A stretch of 63,761 nt of DNA from Clostridium sulfidigenes (GCF_000732635.1 NZ_JPMD01000020.1:1-63761), one strand, 5' to 3'; shown: positions 47,283 to 57,244, counted from the first letter of the stretch. Numbers and translations: made by a program. The notes: a model not told the origin generated them from the letters alone.

Positions 47283-47789
47283 ATGAAAGAAAATAAGGCT
47301 TCGAATATGGCAAAGGGCGGTATGCTTATTGCTTTTACTCTTATTATCTTGTATGCCGCTAATTTTATTACCTTTAACACTTTATTTTTATTAGGCTTAG
47401 CTTCAGCACTTATTCCCCTGGGAATACTTATTGCTGATATGAAAACTACTTTATTAGTATATATAGGCTCCTCTGTATTAGCTTATTTCATAATTCCAGA
47501 CAAAACTCTTTGTCTTTTTTATGTGCTAATCTTTGGTCCCTATGGCATAGTAAAATTTTTTATAGAGCAAAAAAGAAATACACCTATAGAAATCATATTA
47601 AAACTAGTCTATTTTAATGTGATAACCCTTATATCATTTCTTTTATATAAACAATTATTTATGCCTACTATTGAACTACGATATCCTTTAATAATTATGT
47701 TTATAGGTGGAAATGTATCCTTCTTTATATTTGACTATGTTCTTACAGTATTCATAAATAGTGTGAGAACTAAAAAATTTAAAATATAA
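47283..47789 (+). CDS. Small membrane protein, fourth gene of the DnaJ operon
   Basis: 168 residues with about five hydrophobic helices, a positively charged start and a basic end (RTKKFKI), so the C terminus is probably inside. No family was recognised. It follows the DnaJ gene by 12 bp with AAAGGAGG upstream, and the leuS promoter begins right after it. Operon position suggests it acts with the CYTH, DUF5685 and DnaJ proteins. Confidence 0.7.
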   Translation: MKENKASNMAKGGMLIAFTLIILYAANFITFNTLFLLGLASALIPLGILIADMKTTLLVYIGSSVLAYFIIPDKTLCLFYVLIFGPYGIVKFFIEQKRNTPIEIILKLVYFNVITLISFLLYKQLFMPTIELRYPLIIMFIGGNVSFFIFDYVLTVFINSVRTKKFKI

Positions 47790-47809
47790 GGACATAATAT
47801 TTAAATACC

Positions 47810-47839
47810 TTGACATATACTTCACTCTTAATGTATAAT
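47810..47839 (+). promoter_or_regulatory. Consensus promoter of leuS
   Basis: Perfect TTGACA and TATAAT with an 18-bp spacer, about 25 bp upstream of the T-box leader. Confidence 0.85.
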
Positions 47840-47865
47840 TTTTAAAAACTTAATTATTTATTGCA

Positions 47866-48082
47866 GTGATGAGGAGTAGTAATATAATTACTTATTTAAA
47901 GAGAGCTACAGCTTGGTGTAATGTAGTAATAAGCTTATATGAACTTGCCTGGGAGCTTACTTGTTAAAAGCAAGTACGGATTTAACCGTTATATTATCAA
48001 GGGAGACCTTTATGGTCTAAATAGAGTGGTACCGCGGAATTATAGTTTTCGTCTCTTTCATAAGAGATGAAGACTTTTTTTA
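47866..48082 (+). promoter_or_regulatory. T-box leader of leuS with terminator
   Basis: The leader has AAAGAGAGCTACAGC and GGTGTAATGTAG of stem I, a specifier CTT (Leu) at 47944-47946, the T-box sequence GTGGTACCGCGG (48026-48037) and a 14-bp terminator stem at 48044-48075 followed by T7. Uncharged leucine tRNA should stabilise the antiterminator and allow leuS expression. Confidence 0.92.
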
Positions 48083-48124
48083 TTTAAAATAATATTTGAT
48101 GTTTATCAAACAAGGAGGATTACT

Positions 48125-50563
48125 ATGGCTAGATATGGAACTGCTATAGATAAAAAATGGCAGGAAAAATGGGAAAAAACAAACCTATATAAATTCGATG
48201 AAAACAATATGGATAAAAAATTATACGTCCTTGAAATGTTCTCATACCCATCAGGAAGCCAATTACATGCAGGACACTGGTTTAACTACGGACCTGTAGA
48301 TTCATGGGCTAGAATGAAGAGAATGCAAGGATATAACGTATTCCAACCAATGGGCTTTGATGCTTTTGGTCTTCCAGCAGAAAACTATGCAATTAAAACT
48401 GGAATACATCCTAAAGATTCCACAGATAAAAACATTGAAACTATGGAAAAACAACTTAAAGCAATGGGAGCAATGTTCAACTGGGAAAATGAAGTTGTTA
48501 CTTGTAGACCAGATTATTATAAATGGACTCAATGGTTATTCCTAAAATTATATGAAAAAGATCTTGCTTACAGAAAGAATGCTCCAGTAAACTGGTGCCC
48601 TAGCTGTAACACAGTGCTTGCAAATGAGCAAGTTGTAGAAGGTCATTGTGAAAGATGTGAAAGTGAAGTAACAAAGAAAAACTTAACTCAATGGTTCCTT
48701 AAAATCACAGATTATGCAGATGAGCTTTTAGAAAAACTTGATGATCTTGATTGGCCAGAAAAAACTAAATCTATGCAAAAACACTGGATTGGTAGATCAA
48801 CTGGTTCTGAGGTAACTTTCAAAGTTAAGGATTCTAATATTGAATTCAGTACATTTACTACAAGAGTTGATACTTTATTTGGAGTTAGTTACGTTGTTCT
48901 TGCTCCTGAAAATGAATTAGTTGAAAAGCTTACTACAGAAGAAAATAAAGTTGCTGTTGAAGCTTATAAAGAAGCATCCGCAAAGCAAACTGATATAGAA
49001 AGACAATCTATATCTAGAGAAAAAACAGGAGTATTCACCGGATCCTATGCTATAAACCCAATAAACAACCGTGTTATTCCAATCTGGGTTGGAGACTATG
49101 TACTTAATACCTATGGTACAGGTGCAGTAATGGCGGTTCCAGCTCATGATGATCGTGACTATACTTTTGCACAAAAATATAATCTTCCTATAGAAAGAGT
49201 TATAGAAGGTGGAGATACTCTCCCATTCACTGAATATGGTCCAATGATGAATAGTGGAAAGTTTGATGGGCTTAAGGGAGAAGAAGCTAAGGATGCAGTA
49301 GTAGCAGATCTTGAAAAAATGGGTCTTGGTAAAAAACAAGTTAACTACAGACTACGTGACTGGCTAGTTTCTAGACAAAGATACTGGGGTGCTCCAATTC
49401 CAATGATTCACTGTGACAAGTGTGGAACTGTTCCAGTGCCAGAAGCTCAATTGCCTGTAGAACTGCCATACAACGTAGAATTTGCACCAGACGGAAAATC
49501 TCCTCTTGCAAAATCTGAAGACTTCATAAATGTAACTTGTCCTAAGTGTGGAGGTGCTGCACACCGTGATGCAGATACTTTAGATACCTTTGTATGCTCA
49601 TCTTTCTATTATCTAAGATATGCAGATAATAAAAATAGTGACAAAGCTTTTGATAGTGAAATAATAAATAAGATGCTTCCAGTAGATAAATATGTAGGCG
49701 GTCCTGAACATGCTTGTATGCACCTTCTATATGCAAGATTTATCACTAAGGCTCTTAGAGATATGGGTCTTCTAAACTTTGATGAACCATTCCTATCATT
49801 AACTCACCAAGGCTTAATCCTAGGACCTGATGGACAAAAAATGAGTAAATCTAAAGGAAATACAATATCTCCTGATGACTACATTAAAGAATATGGTTCT
49901 GATGTATTTAGAATGTACCTAATGTTTGGATTTGGATACACTGATGGCGGTGCTTGGAGTGATGATGGACTAAAATCTATCGGTAGATTTGTAGATAGAA
50001 TTGAAAGAACTCTTGATACATCAATTTCAGAAATCAACTGTAATAAAGCTACTAAAGATTCTATGGAAGCACCTGAAAAAGAACTTAACTATTGGAGACA
50101 CTTTGCAATTAGAGGTGTTAGTGAAGATGCTGAAAAGCTTCAATTTAACACTGCCATTGCAAGACTTATGGAGCTTACCAATGCTCTTAATAAATATCTA
50201 AATGAAGCTGTTAAAAATACTGATTTCTTAAAAGAAGTATTAGTTGATTATATTAAGCTTTTAGCTCCTTTTGCTCCTCACTTCAGTGAAGAACAATGGG
50301 AAAACCTTGGAATGGGTTACTCAGTATTTAATGAAAAATGGCCAGAATTTAATCCAGCTGCTTTAGTTAAAGATGAAGTAGAAATCGCTATTCAAATTAA
50401 TGGTAAGATTAAAGCAAAAATAAATGTTGCAACTTCTTCTTCTGAGGATGAAATAAAAGAAGCATCTTTAAATGATGAAACGATAAAATCTAACCTTGAA
50501 GGAAAAACTGTAAGAAAAGTTATAGTTATTAAAGGTAGACTTGTAAATATAGTAGCTAATTAA
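48125..50563 (+). CDS. leuS: Leucyl-tRNA synthetase
   Basis: Class I aminoacyl-tRNA synthetase, 812 residues, charging tRNA-Leu. HAGH is at 48-51 (HIGH motif), KMSKS near 572, a CP1 editing domain with [17 protein letters not shown] lies between, and two zinc-like cysteine clusters ([21 protein letters not shown] and CPKCGG) are visible. The C-terminal tRNA-binding domain ends the protein. AAGGAGG precedes the ATG. Controlled by the T-box leader. Confidence 0.98.
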   Translation: MARYGTAIDKKWQEKWEKTNLYKFDENNMDKKLYVLEMFSYPSGSQLHAGHWFNYGPVDSWARMKRMQGYNVFQPMGFDAFGLPAENYAIKTGIHPKDSTDKNIETMEKQLKAMGAMFNWENEVVTCRPDYYKWTQWLFLKLYEKDLAYRKNAPVNWCPSCNTVLANEQVVEGHCERCESEVTKKNLTQWFLKITDYADELLEKLDDLDWPEKTKSMQKHWIGRSTGSEVTFKVKDSNIEFSTFTTRVDTLFGVSYVVLAPENELVEKLTTEENKVAVEAYKEASAKQTDIERQSISREKTGVFTGSYAINPINNRVIPIWVGDYVLNTYGTGAVMAVPAHDDRDYTFAQKYNLPIERVIEGGDTLPFTEYGPMMNSGKFDGLKGEEAKDAVVADLEKMGLGKKQVNYRLRDWLVSRQRYWGAPIPMIHCDKCGTVPVPEAQLPVELPYNVEFAPDGKSPLAKSEDFINVTCPKCGGAAHRDADTLDTFVCSSFYYLRYADNKNSDKAFDSEIINKMLPVDKYVGGPEHACMHLLYARFITKALRDMGLLNFDEPFLSLTHQGLILGPDGQKMSKSKGNTISPDDYIKEYGSDVFRMYLMFGFGYTDGGAWSDDGLKSIGRFVDRIERTLDTSISEINCNKATKDSMEAPEKELNYWRHFAIRGVSEDAEKLQFNTAIARLMELTNALNKYLNEAVKNTDFLKEVLVDYIKLLAPFAPHFSEEQWENLGMGYSVFNEKWPEFNPAALVKDEVEIAIQINGKIKAKINVATSSSEDEIKEASLNDETIKSNLEGKTVRKVIVIKGRLVNIVAN

Positions 50564-50572
50564 CCTAATTAA

Positions 50573-50599
50573 AAAACAGAGGAAAATCTCCTCTGTTTT
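50573..50599. terminator. Bidirectional terminator overlapping a stop codon
   Basis: AAAACAGAGG pairs with CCTCTGTTTT around a 7-nt loop with T-rich ends. The minus-strand gene's TAA at 50598-50600 lies in its arm, so this one hairpin serves both leuS and the convergent gene. Confidence 0.8.
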
Positions 50600-51008
50600 A
50601 TTTTTCACTATGATTTATCGGTAATTTTCTTTCATCATTATCAGAATTTTTACCTTCTCTTATGGTTATGCAACTATGTCTTGCTTCTTTATCTTTTATG
50701 GTAACTGGCCTAACATAAATATCATCATGCCATATTTTTATTAGATATGTCTTATTTGGTGGTAATGGACCAAATAAAAATTGACCATATTCATCTGTAA
50801 AAGTATGGGTTATAGGTAGTATACTTAATGGGTCATTTGGATCTTCAAGTATGATTAACTTTACTACTGCATCACTAATTGGTTTATTATTTTTATCAAT
50901 TACTCTACCATAGATAACACCTCTGTTATCATCACCAGTTTCAACCTTAGCATCTACATACTTATCTCCATAAGTAGTTGATTGAAATTTAATTAATTGC
51001 TCACTCAT
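50598..51008 (-). CDS. Carboxypeptidase-regulatory-like (CnaB-type) domain protein
   Basis: 136 residues without a signal peptide. The middle region GVIYGRVIDKNNKPISDAVVKL, then FTDEYGQFLFGPLPPNKTYLIKI, is the beta-sandwich seen in carboxypeptidase regulatory and SpaA/CnaB folds. Such domains are usually extracellular, so the lack of an export signal is odd. ATG at 51008 follows GAGGT. Its stop codon lies inside the shared terminator. No enzymatic residues seen. Confidence 0.72.
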   Translation of the reverse strand: MSEQLIKFQSTTYGDKYVDAKVETGDDNRGVIYGRVIDKNNKPISDAVVKLIILEDPNDPLSILPITHTFTDEYGQFLFGPLPPNKTYLIKIWHDDIYVRPVTIKDKEARHSCITIREGKNSDNDERKLPINHSEK

Positions 51009-51073
51009 TTTATACCTCATGAAATATTGCTTATATCATCATATGAGGAATATAAAACTTTTGTACCAATGAA

Positions 51074-51862
51074 TTATTTGTACCTTTCAAGAACCTTTTT
51101 AGTTTCTTCTAATAGGCTTGTAAGTTCAAATACATCTCCTACTTCTAATAACTTATTAAGCTCTTCTGTAAACCTTGATGCTTCTCCAGTTTTCCCTAGG
51201 GAAGATATAGTTAATATATTTTCCACTATATTACTTACTAAAGAAGATTTTACCTCAAATAGCTTTTGAGCATCCTTTATTTCATCTTTTATTGCTAACA
51301 TTTCTGTATCTAAGTTAAAGGCTGCATCTGCTGCACTTTTAAGCTTTCCTTTAATGTCTATTGGTATAGCATGCTTATATTTATAATTTAAAGAATGTTC
51401 CACTGTAGCCCAGAAGTTCATTGCCAAAGTTCTTATTTGAAATTCAGCAAGCACTTCACACATTCCAGATGCCATATTTACTGGATACTTTATAATCATA
51501 TGGTAACTTCTATAACCACTAGATTTTACATTAGTAACATAATCTTTTTCATAAATTATATGCATGTCTTTTCTTTCACGTATTATATTTACTACTTTAT
51601 CTATATCATCTACAAATTGGCACATGATTCTCAGTCCAGCAATATCTTCCATTTCATACTGGATTCTATCTAAAGGTATATCAAATTTATTAGCTTTCTC
51701 TAGTATACTGGAAACCTCTTTAACCCTACCCGTTACAAATTCAATAGGTGAGTATTCATTTTTCTTTCTTAATTCTCTTCTTATACTTCTAAACTTTACT
51801 TTTAATTCCTCTACTGCTTGGTCGTATGGAATTAAAAAACTCTTCCACTCAATAACTGCCAT
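51074..51862 (-). CDS. Small alarmone synthetase, GTP pyrophosphokinase family (RelQ/YjbM-like)
   Basis: 262 residues with a single RelA/SpoT synthetase domain and no hydrolase, TGS or ACT domain. Motifs include YEMEDIAGLRIMCQFVDDI, KSSGYRSYHMIIKYP, EFQIRTLAMNFWATVEHSLNYKYK. It should make (p)ppGpp from GTP or GDP and ATP. The C terminus is helical, consistent with oligomer formation. ATG at 51862 follows AAAGGA. Longer starts were rejected for lack of spacing. Confidence 0.88.
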   Translation of the reverse strand: MAVIEWKSFLIPYDQAVEELKVKFRSIRRELRKKNEYSPIEFVTGRVKEVSSILEKANKFDIPLDRIQYEMEDIAGLRIMCQFVDDIDKVVNIIRERKDMHIIYEKDYVTNVKSSGYRSYHMIIKYPVNMASGMCEVLAEFQIRTLAMNFWATVEHSLNYKYKHAIPIDIKGKLKSAADAAFNLDTEMLAIKDEIKDAQKLFEVKSSLVSNIVENILTISSLGKTGEASRFTEELNKLLEVGDVFELTSLLEETKKVLERYK

Positions 51863-51964
51863 ATATGTCATTCCTTTACTAACCAATTCTATTAATCCGT
51901 ATTTAATTATATCATATAATGGTATTTTTTATGGTATTTTATATGACTTTTATTGAATTTTTTA

Positions 51965-52654
51965 TTAATCTAAAATCTTAATAGGAGTAAAATCTATATA
52001 ATCACAGGATGTTAAAATATATTCAACCCCATCTTTTTCTCCTTCAAAAATATTTAAAAGTCCTCCACCATGAAGATGTCCATAGATTACCTTATCCACT
52101 TTATATTCCTTAAACATTTCTAAAAATTCATTTTCCTGCATATTAGGAAATATAGGTGGATAATGAATCATACATATTATTTTTTTAAAACCACTTTTTA
52201 TTGCTGCATCTATGGAAAATCTTAATCTTATAAGTTCTCTATCATAGATTTTTTTATTGTGAGAATTAAATTTGGGATTATTCTTTAAAATCCATCCCCG
52301 ACTTCCACATATAGCATAATCCTCATATACGAAAAAATTATTTTGGATAAACTCCATCCTCTGAAACATAGAATTAAGCTTAGTAATTCCAGTCCACCAA
52401 TAGTCATGGTTTCCCCTAACAAATATTTTTCTCCCCGGAAGATTATTTATAAATTCTAAATCAGCCTTGCCATTTTCCATATTCATAGACCATGAAATAT
52501 CTCCTGCTACTAATACTGTATCTTCATCTTTCACAACTCTAATCCAATTTTCTTTTATTTTTTCATCATGATTGCTCCATTTTTCCCCAAATATATCCAT
52601 AGGCTTTTCTCCTGTGGAGGCTAGATGAAGATCTGAAATTGCATATAATGCCAC
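51965..52654 (-). CDS. Metallophosphoesterase
   Basis: 229 residues of the calcineurin-like fold with all metal motifs: SDLHL, VLVAGDISW, VRGNHDYWW, MIHYPP and GHLHGG. Such proteins are two-metal phosphatases or phosphodiesterases. The substrate is unknown. GTG start with AGGTGG upstream. Lies about 100 bp from the alarmone synthetase gene on the same strand and 41 bp after the FlhB-like gene, probably in one transcript. Confidence 0.87.
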   Translation of the reverse strand: MALYAISDLHLASTGEKPMDIFGEKWSNHDEKIKENWIRVVKDEDTVLVAGDISWSMNMENGKADLEFINNLPGRKIFVRGNHDYWWTGITKLNSMFQRMEFIQNNFFVYEDYAICGSRGWILKNNPKFNSHNKKIYDRELIRLRFSIDAAIKSGFKKIICMIHYPPIFPNMQENEFLEMFKEYKVDKVIYGHLHGGGLLNIFEGEKDGVEYILTSCDYIDFTPIKILD

Positions 52655-52695
52655 TTAACCACCTACTATCTATTTCATAATCTTTTTATTTAAAT

Positions 52696-52962
52696 TTATT
52701 TGTACTTATTATCTATCTCCATAACATAGGCTATAACCTTTGCCACTACATCATAAAGCTCATAAGGAATTTCACTATCTATATCCACTTTAGTAAGCAT
52801 ATCTGAAAGTTCTTCATTATATACAATAGGTACATCACTTTTTTCTGCTTCTTCAAGGATTTTATCAGCTACATTACCCATACCTGCTGCTGTAACCTTT
52901 GGAGCATTCTGCCCATATTCATATTTTAAAGCTGCTGCTTTTTTTCTCTTTCTATCTTCCAT
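52696..52962 (-). CDS. FlhB C-terminal-domain-like protein (YlqH type)
   Basis: 88 residues that align with the cytoplasmic part of the type III export switch protein FlhB, beginning just after where FlhB cuts itself at NPTH (AAALKYEYGQNAPKVTAAGMG, then DVPIVYNEELSDML and EIPYELYDVVAKVIAYV). The N-P-T-H motif and the membrane domain are missing. It follows the FliK-like gene by 16 bp. It resembles B. subtilis YlqH, whose role is unknown. Confidence 0.8.
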   Translation of the reverse strand: MEDRKRKKAAALKYEYGQNAPKVTAAGMGNVADKILEEAEKSDVPIVYNEELSDMLTKVDIDSEIPYELYDVVAKVIAYVMEIDNKYK

Positions 52963-52978
52963 ATAAGCACACTCCTAG

Positions 52979-54616
52979 CTAAACTCTAGTATTAATTGTA
53001 GTGAAATCATCATCTTCAAAGAAACTTCTGCAATTTGAAAAAGAAAAATCATGTTTTTTCTCTTTTATAAAAATATTAAACATATACTTACTATCCATTA
53101 AGTCATTAATTAACTTTCCCTTAAATCTTTCTAATATCTTTACATATGTGGCTTCACTTTCTATTTCAATAGTGGCCGAATTTTTATTCACGGTTAAATA
53201 AGCATCTACCTTTTCCATATTTACAGTGGCTACACTAGCCGCTATTTTAATATTTTCAGTATCTAACTTTTTTCCTTTACTTCTTTCATCCTTAATAATC
53301 AGCTTACAATCATATTCCTTATCCTTCATATCCAGTGGAACATTGAGAAAATAATAATTATTATTTATTGTATTAAACATTTTAAACTCTTGAAACTTAG
53401 TTTCTAAGTTTTGAATCACATTATTAAAAGTACTAGTTTCTTTCTGGGATAACTTAATTAATTCCATTAAATCATTTTTTATAAAGGATATCTTTTCTCT
53501 TAATTCATCCTTTACCATAGTGCTAGTTATACTTCTATCTACCATGATATCTGATTTAAGCTGCTTAAAGAGTTTATTAGTGCTATCTACTTCGTCCTTG
53601 CCGTGGGATGCCATTTTCCCCAGTAGATCCTCTTCATCATTGACTATTCCTATTGTTCTTTCATTTATAATATCATTAGAATGCTTTCCTTCTTTGTTTA
53701 CCATCTTTTCTGAAGATAATATAGCTTCTTTATTTTCTAAGCTTTCCTTTATTGATACCATAGGTTGAGAACTATCTTTTTCAGAATATATTAATTTATC
53801 ACCTTCACTAATAGTTGAATTTCTATTAACAATAACTTCTCCTTGTGTATCTTTATTAATATTGCCAATAATCTGCTCTTTAATAACATTGGTAGTTTCC
53901 TTTATCTCTGGTAAAATACTGTATTCATTAGAGATAACCTTTGAAAAAGCTTTGATATTATATTCATTTAGCTTTATATCCAGAGCTTTCATAACAAATA
54001 CGTCATCTATCTTTAAGTTCTTAATTTCATTTAAAACTCTACCTAAAGTTGCTTTTATTTGTTCAGCTTCAGAACTATTATTTTGTATTCCTTTAGCTTC
54101 TATAAATTTATCAATGAATTTATTTAACTCCTTAGGAGAATTATTGCTTTGATCTATAAACTCCTTAAGTCCCTTAATTTCTAAAAGATTTTCTTCTGTA
54201 ATTGGAATATTGTTCTTAAGCATAGATTTTAATATAGGCACATCCTCTTTGCCTACTGGAAAATCTAAGTTTTTAAGTAATTCTTCCATTAATGGATCTT
54301 TAATAGCTGAGTCACCATTGTTCCCAAGGCTATCTATAACATTTGATTCTAATATTCTAAGAAGAAATTTTCCTCCTTCAAATCCATCTAGTTGAAATTT
54401 AAACATATAATCATCTAAATTTTCTTGAAGTATATCTCCATCTACCCTTGCCGGAAATACTCTTCCATCAAGTAACTTTATTATAACATCAGTTGTACTT
54501 CCCTCTAACCTTAAAATTCTAGCAGAAAATGAATCTCCTTTTTTAAAGGTGAGCTTGTTAAAATCATCTCTTGTTGTATAGTTTTGTACCATATTAATTT
54601 TCCATACATTTGACAT
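52979..54616 (-). CDS. FliK-like / YlqG-like protein
   Basis: 545 residues, mostly polar and helical with a long low-complexity middle. The last about 150 residues (FLNVPLDMKDKEYDCKLIIKD through KGKLINDLMDSKY) resemble the hook-length control C-terminal fold. No signal peptide or membrane helix. ATG at 54616 follows GGGGGTG. Gene order with the FlhB-like gene mirrors ylqG-ylqH in Bacillus. No flagellar genes are nearby. Function unknown. Confidence 0.65.
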   Translation of the reverse strand: MSNVWKINMVQNYTTRDDFNKLTFKKGDSFSARILRLEGSTTDVIIKLLDGRVFPARVDGDILQENLDDYMFKFQLDGFEGGKFLLRILESNVIDSLGNNGDSAIKDPLMEELLKNLDFPVGKEDVPILKSMLKNNIPITEENLLEIKGLKEFIDQSNNSPKELNKFIDKFIEAKGIQNNSSEAEQIKATLGRVLNEIKNLKIDDVFVMKALDIKLNEYNIKAFSKVISNEYSILPEIKETTNVIKEQIIGNINKDTQGEVIVNRNSTISEGDKLIYSEKDSSQPMVSIKESLENKEAILSSEKMVNKEGKHSNDIINERTIGIVNDEEDLLGKMASHGKDEVDSTNKLFKQLKSDIMVDRSITSTMVKDELREKISFIKNDLMELIKLSQKETSTFNNVIQNLETKFQEFKMFNTINNNYYFLNVPLDMKDKEYDCKLIIKDERSKGKKLDTENIKIAASVATVNMEKVDAYLTVNKNSATIEIESEATYVKILERFKGKLINDLMDSKYMFNIFIKEKKHDFSFSNCRSFFEDDDFTTINTRV

Positions 54617-54680
54617 AGACTTCACCCCCTATTAAACTAATCGTATCATTTTCAGTTTAGTGAAGTATATTACAAAAACA

Positions 54681-54706
54681 ATGAGTATACCATTAGGCAT
54701 ACTCAT
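54681..54706 (-). terminator. Terminator after tyrS
   Basis: ATGAGTAT pairs with ATACTCAT, then CC with GG after one mismatch, and TGTTTTTGT follows on the minus strand. Confidence 0.75.
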
Positions 54707-54717
54707 AAATTTTTTTA

Positions 54718-55947
54718 CTAAGCTATCACTAATTTATAGAATTTCTTCTTTCCTCTTTTTATTAAGGCATATCCATCCTTTTCTAGGTAGCTTTCATTAA
54801 ATGTTTCATTAACATCTTCTATTTTTATATCATTTATAGTAAGTCCACCTTGCTCTATAAGTCTTCTTCCTTCTTTCTTAGATGGAACAATACCTGTTTG
54901 TGCTATTATATCAAGAATTAAAGCAGCTTTCATATCTTCAGCAATTTCTACTGTAGGTACATTGCTCATGTCTACTCCACCACTAAATAGAGCTTCTGCA
55001 GCCTTTTTAGCTCCCTCTGCTTCTTCTTCTCCATGGATAAGTTTTGTAACCTCATAAGCAAGAACCTTTTTAGCTTCGTTAATTTCTGCTCCTTCTAAAG
55101 CTGAAAGTCTTCTTACTTCATCCATTGGAACAAATGTTAGTAGGCATAGACACTTCTCTACATCTGCATCATCAATGTTTCTCCAGTATTGGTAGAATTC
55201 AAATGGTGATGTTTTATTAGGATCAAGCCATACTGCTCCATTGGCTGTTTTACCCATCTTATTTCCTTCACTATTTGTAAGTAGTGAACATGTCATACCA
55301 TAAGCTGATTTACCTTCTTTTCTTCTGATAAGTTCCATTCCTGCTAAGATATTTGACCACTGGTCATCTCCACCTAATTCCATTGTGCAATCATATTTTT
55401 TATTCAATACATAGAAATCATATCCTTGCATTAACATGTAGTTAAACTCTAAGAAGGATAATCCTTTTTCTAATCTTTGTTTAAAACATTCAGCAGTAAG
55501 CATTCTATTAACTGAGAAGTGTGAACCTATATCTCTTATAAAATCCACATAATTTAAATCTAAAAGCCAGTCTGCATTATTTTCTAGTATTGCTTTATCA
55601 TCACTAAAGTCTATTAGCCTTGAAAGTTGACCTTTTATACAAGATATATTGTGATCAATTTCCTCTTTAGTTAGCATTTTTCTCATATCTGTTCTACCTG
55701 ATGGATCACCTATCATTGCAGTACCACCACCAACTAAAGCTATTGGTCTATGCCCTGCCTTTTGCATATGAGACATAAACATCATAGCAATAAAATGTCC
55801 TATATGAAGACTATCTGCTGTGGGATCAAATCCTATATAAAAAGTTACCTTTTCCTTTGCAAATATTTCTTTCATTTCTTCTTCATGTGTTAATTGTTTT
55901 AAAAATCCACGTTCCTTTAAAACGTCATATACATTGTAATTTTCCAT
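54718..55947 (-). CDS. tyrS: Tyrosyl-tRNA synthetase
   Basis: Class I synthetase charging tRNA-Tyr, 409 residues. HIGH is at 48-51 (DSLHIGHF), the KMSKS counterpart is KMGKT, and the C-terminal S4 RNA-binding domain ([19 protein letters not shown]) is present. ATG at 55947 follows GGAGG. A start five codons further upstream overlaps that site. It is led by a T-box with a UAC specifier, which confirms the amino acid. Confidence 0.97.
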   Translation of the reverse strand: MENYNVYDVLKERGFLKQLTHEEEMKEIFAKEKVTFYIGFDPTADSLHIGHFIAMMFMSHMQKAGHRPIALVGGGTAMIGDPSGRTDMRKMLTKEEIDHNISCIKGQLSRLIDFSDDKAILENNADWLLDLNYVDFIRDIGSHFSVNRMLTAECFKQRLEKGLSFLEFNYMLMQGYDFYVLNKKYDCTMELGGDDQWSNILAGMELIRRKEGKSAYGMTCSLLTNSEGNKMGKTANGAVWLDPNKTSPFEFYQYWRNIDDADVEKCLCLLTFVPMDEVRRLSALEGAEINEAKKVLAYEVTKLIHGEEEAEGAKKAAEALFSGGVDMSNVPTVEIAEDMKAALILDIIAQTGIVPSKKEGRRLIEQGGLTINDIKIEDVNETFNESYLEKDGYALIKRGKKKFYKLVIA

Positions 55948-56033
55948 AACTTCCTCCAACATCTTATAGTTTTTTTACTTTAATCTTCGGCTATGATTTC
56001 AATTTTAACAAATATAATTAAGAAACTAAAAAA

Positions 56034-56280
56034 GTCCCTAGTATAAAAATACTAGGGACGAAAATTTCCGTGGTACCACCCAAATTTATAATTTAAAATC
56101 TTTAAAAGCATTTAAATTATTCTCTTCCTTAATAACGTTAGGAAACCGTAACAGCCTACTACTACTTCGACCTAAGACTCTAAAATGTATTTCATTAAAA
56201 TCCTTTACTGATTTACACCACCCATCAGCTCTCTTTAAAATTCATTTAATTACTTCTTTTCTTCATCGTCTCTTACTATA
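56034..56280 (-). promoter_or_regulatory. T-box leader of tyrS with terminator
   Basis: On the minus strand AAAGAGAGCTGATGG with GGTGTAAATCAG (stem I), specifier TAC (Tyr) at 56187-56189, T-box sequence GGGTGGTACCACGG (56069-56082) and an 11-bp terminator stem at 56034-56059 followed by T6. Uncharged tyrosine tRNA should permit read-through. Confidence 0.93.
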
Positions 56281-56295
56281 TTCTATTTTAAATAC

Positions 56296-56324
56296 ATATT
56301 ACTATTATTATTATCATTTTTCAA
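56296..56324 (-). promoter_or_regulatory. Promoter of tyrS
   Basis: TTGAAA and TAATAT with a 17-bp spacer on the minus strand, just upstream of the T-box leader. Confidence 0.65.
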
Positions 56325-56343
56325 GAGTAAATACTAATTTTCT

Positions 56344-56754
56344 CTAAACAACATATTTTTTAATAGTATCTGGTATATTATTTTCTTCACAACTAACGTT
56401 GGCATAAAAGTCAACTTTAAATTTTTCTGATAAATATTCTAATTTATTTAGTATTGAACTAAAATCATCCGCATCATTACATATGTCACTCAAAATACCG
56501 TCTATAAATATACTTTCCACATCATAGTCTTTAGATATTATGCCACATATAAAACCGTAAAAATCTTTATAATTATGAATATTAAAGTCTTTAGAACATA
56601 TAAACCTTATGTTCTTATGAATACGTAGGAGTCCTCTTGTGTCATCATCGATATACACTAGATTTCCTTTTGAGCTACTTACCTTTGAATTAGCTAAATT
56701 CATTAATGCTTTTGTTTTCCCAGAGCCTTTTTCTTTACAAAATACTTGAATCAT
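56344..56754 (-). CDS. Small P-loop protein of unknown function
   Basis: 136 residues starting MIQVFCKEKGSGKTKALMNLAN, a Walker A-like G-S-G-K-T-K loop at the extreme N terminus, followed by YIDDDTRGLLRIHKNIRFI and a hydrophobic strand with Asp (VESIFIDGIL) that could serve as Walker B. It looks like a shortened SIMIBI/AAA-type nucleotide-binding fold. ATG at 56754 follows GGGGGCG. Lies directly upstream of the tyrS promoter. No family name is given with confidence. Confidence 0.6.
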   Translation of the reverse strand: MIQVFCKEKGSGKTKALMNLANSKVSSSKGNLVYIDDDTRGLLRIHKNIRFICSKDFNIHNYKDFYGFICGIISKDYDVESIFIDGILSDICNDADDFSSILNKLEYLSEKFKVDFYANVSCEENNIPDTIKKYVV

Positions 56755-56956
56755 TTTAAACGCCCCCAAACTTTTTAATAAAATACATTAACTTTAATAG
56801 TTATATTATATAATATTCAGAATATTTAATCAATAGTTCCTATTAACTTATATATTTCTGTTATTTTAATTATATGTGAATAATTATCACATTATTATTA
56901 TTTTATATACATAATAGATTATTCTTAAATATACCTTCTTAAAACTTTAAGTAATA

Positions 56957-57008
56957 AAAATGCCTTAAAGTTTACTTTCATAAAAATCTAGTACACTTTA
57001 AGACATTT
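56957..57008 (-). terminator. Terminator after copZ
   Basis: AAATGCCTTAAAGT and ACTTTAAGACATTT pair with one mismatch, leaving a loop of about 24 nt, 32 bp after the copZ stop. Confidence 0.6.
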
Positions 57009-57040
57009 ATTATTTTTCTATTATATACATTATGGTAATT

Positions 57041-57244
57041 TTATTCTATGCCTACTACATCATATCCTTCTTCTTCTATAGTAGCTTTTAAAACATCATT
57101 ACTTTCAGTAGCTTCTACTAAAGCGTATTTCCCCTCTAAATTAACTTCTACTTCTGAAACTCCAGCTAACTCTTCTAGAGCATTTTTTACGTGAGCTACA
57201 CAGTTTTTACAGCTCATTCCTTCAATTAATATTTTCTTTTTCAT
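57041..57244 (-). CDS. copZ: Copper chaperone CopZ
   Basis: 67-residue heavy-metal-associated domain with the Cu(I) site GMSCKNC (residues 9-15) and a beta-alpha-beta-beta-alpha-beta pattern ending EEEGYDVVG. It delivers Cu(I) to the N-terminal domains of CopA. It is the third gene of the csoR-copA-copZ operon, separated from copA by 164 bp of repeats and hairpins. Confidence 0.93.
   Translation of the reverse strand: MKKKILIEGMSCKNCVAHVKNALEELAGVSEVEVNLEGKYALVEATESNDVLKATIEEEGYDVVGIE

Noticed and set aside
48302..49736. Several long open frames antisense to leuS
   Set aside because: They are shadows of the leuS frame, with no ribosome-binding sites and unusual amino acid composition.
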